Part shown: piece by piece, positions 61,022-64,000 of the stretch
How the letters are laid out: each line of letters begins with the position of its first letter
How positions within the stretch are numbered: the first letter of the stretch is position 1
Assembly (NCBI GenBank): GCA_016713875.1
Contig: JADJOI010000003.1
Span: forward strand, 620,001 to 684,000
From: Flavobacteriales bacterium
Lineage (GTDB): Bacteria > Bacteroidota > Bacteroidia > Flavobacteriales_F > PHOS-HE28
Reading direction: 5' to 3'
DNA: 64,000 nucleotides
Made by a program: the position numbers and the translations under genes
Notes under the pieces: model-generated
Seen by the model: the letters and a program-made list of their open reading frames with translations, nothing else
The model's database searches: none
What the model was told of the DNA's origin: nothing

Positions 61022-61037
61022 ATGTATGGCCATGCAT
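61022..61037. promoter_or_regulatory. Palindrome 4 of 4, probable marR operator
   Basis: ATGTATGGCCATGCAT, centre 122 bp from copy 3. It ends 4 bp before the TACATTCG -7 box of marR, where bound protein would block RNA polymerase. Confidence 0.75.
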
Positions 61038-61041
61038 ACGT

Positions 61042-61049
61042 TACATTCG
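61042..61049 (+). promoter_or_regulatory. -7 box TACATTCG of marR, 4 nt from ATG
   Basis: TACATTCG followed by GACC and ATG 61054. Confidence 0.5.
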
Positions 61050-61053
61050 GACC

Positions 61054-61491
61054 ATGCCAGCCCCCCGTTCCCCCTTCCATACCTGCCTCTACTTCACTTC
61101 CGCCGCCCTCGCCCGCACCTTGGACCGCTCCGCACGCGAGCACTTTGGCGCCGTGGAGCTCAGTCCCACGCAAGGATTCATTCTGATCAGTGTGCGTTCC
61201 GCGCCGGGGATCTCCGTCAGTGACCTCGCTGCGCTGCTGGTCCTCGATCAGTCCACCGTGACCAAGACCCTCGACAAAATGGTCTCCAAAGGCCTGGTGC
61301 AGCGCGAGGTATTCGGGCGCACCGTGCGGGTCTTCCTGACCGGTCGTGGAGAGCGCCTCGAGACGGATGCCAAGGCAGCTTGGAAGAAGGTCCAGTTGGC
61401 TTATCAGGCGCTTGTGGGGGAGGGCGAGGTGAAGCACCTGTGTGCCACCATCAACCAAGCTCAGGCGAAGCTGACCGAGGTCGAAGGGTAA
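61054..61491 (+). CDS. MarR-family transcription regulator
   Basis: A 145-residue winged-helix regulator. LSPTQGFILISVRSAPGISV (~residues 36-55) is helix 2 with the start of the DNA-binding domain, SDLAALLVLDQSTVTKTLDK (~56-75) contains the recognition helix, and GLVQREVFGRTVRVFLTGRG (~80-99) is the wing. Terminal helices provide the dimer interface. Palindrome 4 overlaps its promoter and three more copies lie upstream at ~124-bp steps, so strong self-control is likely. No transporter or enzyme gene follows on the same strand, so its targets may be elsewhere or it may control only itself. Convergent with folP. Confidence 0.92.
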   Translation: MPAPRSPFHTCLYFTSAALARTLDRSAREHFGAVELSPTQGFILISVRSAPGISVSDLAALLVLDQSTVTKTLDKMVSKGLVQREVFGRTVRVFLTGRGERLETDAKAAWKKVQLAYQALVGEGEVKHLCATINQAQAKLTEVEG

Positions 61492-61534
61492 CACGTGCGC
61501 GGGGGTCGCATCGATGGCCGGTCGTGCGGTCCGC

Positions 61535-62386
61535 TCAGATTTGACGGGACTCGTCCTGCAAGCGGCCTGTTAGCTTCACCACTTCCGTGGCTTCGAGCAC
61601 ATCATGCACGCGGAGGATGGCCGCACCGCCGAGCACTGCAAGGGTGTTCAGGATGGTGGTGCCGTTCAGTGCGGTAGCAGCAGTGGTGCCGAGCACCTCA
61701 GTGATCATGCGCTTGCGCGAAACGCCCACGAGCACGGGCGCGCCCAGGCCCGCCAGCCGCGGCAATGCGCGCAGCAGCGCGTAGTTATGGTCAGTGGTCT
61801 TTCCGAAGCCGAAGCCCGGGTCGATGATCACATCGGCTATCCCGGCGTCCTTGCAGGCCCGGATGCGTCCGCTCAGGAATAGCGTCACTTCCCCGGCGAC
61901 ATCCGCGTAGGTGGGGGACAGCTGCATGGTGGCCGGGTTGCCCTGCATGTGCATGGCGATATAGGGCACGTGCAGCGTGGCCACGGTGGGCAGCATCTCT
62001 GGATCCAGCAGGCCTGCGCCGATGTCGTTCACCAGCCCTGCGCCGGCGGCCACCGCTTCGCGGACAACGGCGGCGCGCGACGTGTCCACGCTCAGCAGGG
62101 CCTCGGGGAAGCGTGCGTGCACGGCCGCGATCACGGGCACCACGCGGCGCAGCTCCTCGGTCGTGTCCACCTCAGCGGAGCCGGGACGCGAGCTCGCCCC
62201 GCCGATGTCGAGGATGGCAGCGCCTTCGATCAGCATCCGTTCCGCCAGGCGCAGTGCCGAGCTGACATCCACGCGGCTTCCCGGGTGGAAGGAATCCGGC
62301 GTGGCGTTCAGGATGCCCATCACACACGGTGCGGGTAACTGCTTCAGCCGGTCCCCGATGCGCCAGGTGATGGGGCGTGAGATCAT
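61535..62386 (-). CDS. folP: Dihydropteroate synthase
   Basis: A 283-residue enzyme that joins 4-aminobenzoate to dihydropterin pyrophosphate in folate synthesis, the target of sulfonamides. The signatures are CVMGILNATPDSFHPGSR (~residues 21-38), ILDIGGASSRPGS (~58-70), LLSVDTSRAAVVREA (~97-111), IIDPGFGFGKTTDHNYALL (~187-205) and the C-terminal LRVHDVLEATEV (~258-269). The length is normal. ATG 62386 follows a GATCTTCG box by 4 nt and is divergent from the TPR gene, with 42 bp between start codons; longer frames upstream would run through that gene. Confidence 0.97.
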   Translation of the reverse strand: MISRPITWRIGDRLKQLPAPCVMGILNATPDSFHPGSRVDVSSALRLAERMLIEGAAILDIGGASSRPGSAEVDTTEELRRVVPVIAAVHARFPEALLSVDTSRAAVVREAVAAGAGLVNDIGAGLLDPEMLPTVATLHVPYIAMHMQGNPATMQLSPTYADVAGEVTLFLSGRIRACKDAGIADVIIDPGFGFGKTTDHNYALLRALPRLAGLGAPVLVGVSRKRMITEVLGTTAATALNGTTILNTLAVLGGAAILRVHDVLEATEVVKLTGRLQDESRQI

Positions 62387-62390
62387 GCGG

Positions 62391-62398
62391 CGAAGATC
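62391..62398 (-). promoter_or_regulatory. -7-like box GATCTTCG of folP, 4 nt from ATG
   Basis: Minus-strand GATCTTCG followed by CCGC and ATG 62386. Confidence 0.45.
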
Positions 62399-62416
62399 GT
62401 TCGGGCCGGGATCCGC

Positions 62417-62424
62417 GACCTTTG
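62417..62424 (+). promoter_or_regulatory. -7 box GACCTTTG of the TPR gene, 4 nt from ATG
   Basis: GACCTTTG followed by CCGC and ATG 62429. Confidence 0.5.
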
Positions 62425-62428
62425 CCGC

Positions 62429-63688
62429 ATGGCGCGTCCGCAGGTAGTGGGGCTTTTCATGTTCCTCCTTTTCCTGGATCCCCTTCAGGCCCAACAGGAC
62501 AGCCTCCTCCGCATCTGGAAGGACCCGGACCGTCCGGATACGGTGCGGATGCAGGCGGCCGGAGAGGCGCTCCGCACCTTGATCTACCAGCACCCGGACA
62601 GCGCGTTGCGGCTGGCCATGGATGTGCATGAGACCGCCACGGCCGTTGGGGACCGCAGGCGCCAGGCCTTCGCGCTCAACTTCAAGGGCATGGCCTACGT
62701 GCTGATGGGCAACTTCTACCCGGCGGTGGTGACCTACCGGGAGATGCTGGCCCTGTACGAGCAGTTGGATGATCAACGCGGGGTGGCCGGAGCGAACAGC
62801 AACCTGGGCGCCGTGTTCCACCAGCAGGGCGATCTGGTCAGGGCCCTCGAGCACTACGAGCGGTGCGTGCCGGTGTTCGAAGCGTTGGGCGATCGCCGCG
62901 GGCAGGCCATCACGGCCAGCAACCTCAGCGGCATTCACCGGGAGATGGGCGATACGGCCGCCGCACGGCGGATGCTCGAACAGGTGCTGCGGACCGCGGA
63001 GACCGCGGATGATCGGCCGGGGCTGGCGGGAGCCTATGGGAACCTGGGCCTGCTTGCCCAGGACAGGGGGGACCTCCGGGGGGCGCTGATGCTCTATTTC
63101 CGAAGCCTGCGATACCGTGAGCAGGTGAACGATCGGTCGGGCAGGGCCCTGATGCAGCATGACATCGGAGAAGTGCACCGCGTGCTGGGGCAGCTCGACA
63201 GTGCACAGTACTGGATATCGGCCAGCATCGCCTTGCGCGACTCGCTGGGCGACGAGCCGGGGTTGGCCCAGGCCTTGATCAGCCTGGGGCTGCTCGCGCT
63301 CGATCGGGACCGACCTGCGGACGCCATCGGCCACTGCGGAAGGGCTGCGCGCTCAGCGGCCGACCTGCAGCTCCGGAACGTGGAGGAGAAGGCCTGCGCC
63401 TGCCTGGTGCGGGCTTGCGAACGAACAGGCAACGAAGGTTGTGTGCAGTGGAACACGGAGCGCAGGGCCGTCCTCAGTGACAGCCTACAGCGCCAGCAGG
63501 CGCGGGAACTGCTCGCCCGTGTGGAGTTCCGCAAGAGCATGGTCGCGGACAGCGTTCAGCGTGCATCGGCGCCCACCGAGCAAGGCACGAGCACCGGCTC
63601 CAGGTCTTCCTGGCCCTGGGTCGTGGGTGGTCTGTTGGCCGCAGGACTGGGCCTCTGGTGGTGGCGGAGGCGCTCCGCACAGGCCTGA
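62429..63688 (+). CDS. Membrane-anchored TPR protein
   Basis: A 419-residue protein: signal peptide (~1-23), six to seven TPR units (~45-345; FALNFKGMAYVLMGNFYPAV, ANSNLGAVFHQQGDLVRALE, AYGNLGLLAQDRGDLRGALM), a linker and a C-terminal membrane helix (~392-412, WPWVVGGLLAAGLGLWWW) with a basic end. This layout resembles the N-terminal sensor half of Bacteroidota TPR histidine kinases or TPR-LuxR regulators, but no kinase or HTH domain follows before the stop. It could be a shortened relative or a scaffold. It is divergent from folP; the DUF1599 gene follows 15 bp downstream with its own -7 box. Confidence 0.8.
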   Translation: MARPQVVGLFMFLLFLDPLQAQQDSLLRIWKDPDRPDTVRMQAAGEALRTLIYQHPDSALRLAMDVHETATAVGDRRRQAFALNFKGMAYVLMGNFYPAVVTYREMLALYEQLDDQRGVAGANSNLGAVFHQQGDLVRALEHYERCVPVFEALGDRRGQAITASNLSGIHREMGDTAAARRMLEQVLRTAETADDRPGLAGAYGNLGLLAQDRGDLRGALMLYFRSLRYREQVNDRSGRALMQHDIGEVHRVLGQLDSAQYWISASIALRDSLGDEPGLAQALISLGLLALDRDRPADAIGHCGRAARSAADLQLRNVEEKACACLVRACERTGNEGCVQWNTERRAVLSDSLQRQQARELLARVEFRKSMVADSVQRASAPTEQGTSTGSRSSWPWVVGGLLAAGLGLWWWRRRSAQA

Positions 63689-63696
63689 TACCTTCG
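63689..63696 (+). promoter_or_regulatory. -7 box TACCTTCG of the DUF1599 gene
   Basis: TACCTTCG, 7 nt before ATG 63704. Confidence 0.5.
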
Positions 63697-63703
63697 CCGC
63701 CGC

Positions 63704-64000
63704 ATGGAACGCACCTTGTCCGAGTACGACGCCGTCACCGGCGAGTGCATGGCCCTGTTCACGAAGAAGGCGCACGACTACGGGACGGCCTGGCGCGTAC
63801 TGCGCGTACCGTCCCTCACGGACCAGATCCTGATCAAGGCGCAGCGCATCCGCACCCTGCAGACGGTGGGGGAGAGCAAGGTCGGCGAAGGCATCCGGCC
63901 GGAGCTCATCGGCATCATCAACTACGCGGCGATGGCGCTAGTGCAGCTGGAACTGGGCGTGGTGGATGCGCCCGACCTGGATGCGGCCTCCGCTTCGGCG
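63704..64000 (+). CDS. DUF1599-domain protein (3' end outside window)
   Basis: The first 99 residues of a protein that continues past the window. MERTLSEYDAVTGECMALF, then KKAHDYGTAWRVLRVPSLTD, QILIKAQRIRTLQ and RPELIGIINYAAMALVQLEL match DUF1599, also called nucleotide-modification-associated domain 1. In Bacteroidota such genes are often found near folate or triose-phosphate isomerase genes, in keeping with folP nearby. The activity is not established. Confidence 0.88.
   Translation, partial: MERTLSEYDAVTGECMALFTKKAHDYGTAWRVLRVPSLTDQILIKAQRIRTLQTVGESKVGEGIRPELIGIINYAAMALVQLELGVVDAPDLDAASASA

Noticed and set aside
60855..61223. Possible small proteins across the palindrome spacer
   Set aside because: Both strands give short frames whose only recurring parts are translations of the palindrome itself, and the plus-strand frame overlaps marR.
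62387..63334. N-terminal extension of folP to ~600 residues
   Set aside because: It is antisense to the TPR protein gene and crosses both divergent promoters; DHPS is complete from ATG 62386.

Overview
The window is a high-GC stretch of a Bacteroidota chromosome, most likely a high-GC member of the Flavobacteriales. The assignment is inference from four signs: proteins with type IX secretion (T9SS) C-terminal sorting domains and a gliding-motility-associated C-terminus, a PorE-like OmpA protein, typical Bacteroidota families (DUF4920, DUF1599, TPM/LemA, AsmA), and the Bacteroidota -7 promoter box TAnnTTTG in front of many genes. I found no transposase, integrase, phage gene, CRISPR array or rRNA, and only one tRNA (His).

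Layout. 1-2.3 kb: a formyltransferase-like enzyme and a GT4 glycosyltransferase, then tRNA-His. 2.3-8.8 kb: a T9SS cargo protein, peroxiredoxin, CDF metal exporter, Crp/Fnr regulator with two tiny membrane proteins, NhaD antiporter and a DinB protein. 8.8-18.4 kb: a second GT4, aroC, a giant AsmA-like protein, the PorE-like protein and a secreted lysyl-endopeptidase-like protease. 18.4-24.6 kb: TerC, a GT22-like mannosyltransferase, rimK, a PHB-depolymerase-type esterase and T9SS cargo with a broken neighbour. 24.6-32.6 kb: intergenic minisatellites, DUF1295, a propeller-like protein, a phytoene-desaturase-type oxidoreductase, a RimB-like protease, DUF4920, PAP2, an isoaspartyl peptidase and a long G-tract. 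32.6-36 kb: a lemA/TPM/TPM/TerB-DnaJ operon. 36-38 kb: an array of eleven ~165-193 bp double-hairpin repeats. 38-55.5 kb: giant secreted proteins, NhaA, an MMPL-type transporter and a WG-repeat protein. 55.5-60.6 kb: a spermidine-synthase-like methyltransferase, two membrane class III nucleotide cyclases and a propeller protein. 60.6-64 kb: an AT-rich spacer with four evenly spaced palindromes leading into a MarR gene, then folP, a TPR protein and DUF1599.

How the genes fit together. Much of the coding capacity is surface and secretion biology: T9SS cargo, adhesin-like repeat proteins, the PorE-like envelope anchor, AsmA and glycosyltransferases. The rest is ion and stress homeostasis plus core metabolism. 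Gene pairs are often divergent with start codons 30-75 bp apart, and convergent pairs touch or overlap by 7-13 bp.

The most unusual signals are non-coding: (i) the palindrome ladder upstream of marR; (ii) the REPIN-like double-hairpin array and a lone inverted copy that abuts a broken T9SS gene; (iii) an in-phase heptanucleotide minisatellite; (iv) -7 boxes lying exactly 4 nt before the ATG of ten genes, predicting widespread leaderless transcripts; (v) a duplicated K-Y-x-G-x-x-N-D-R-D C-terminal module shared by two secreted proteins that lack a classical T9SS tail.
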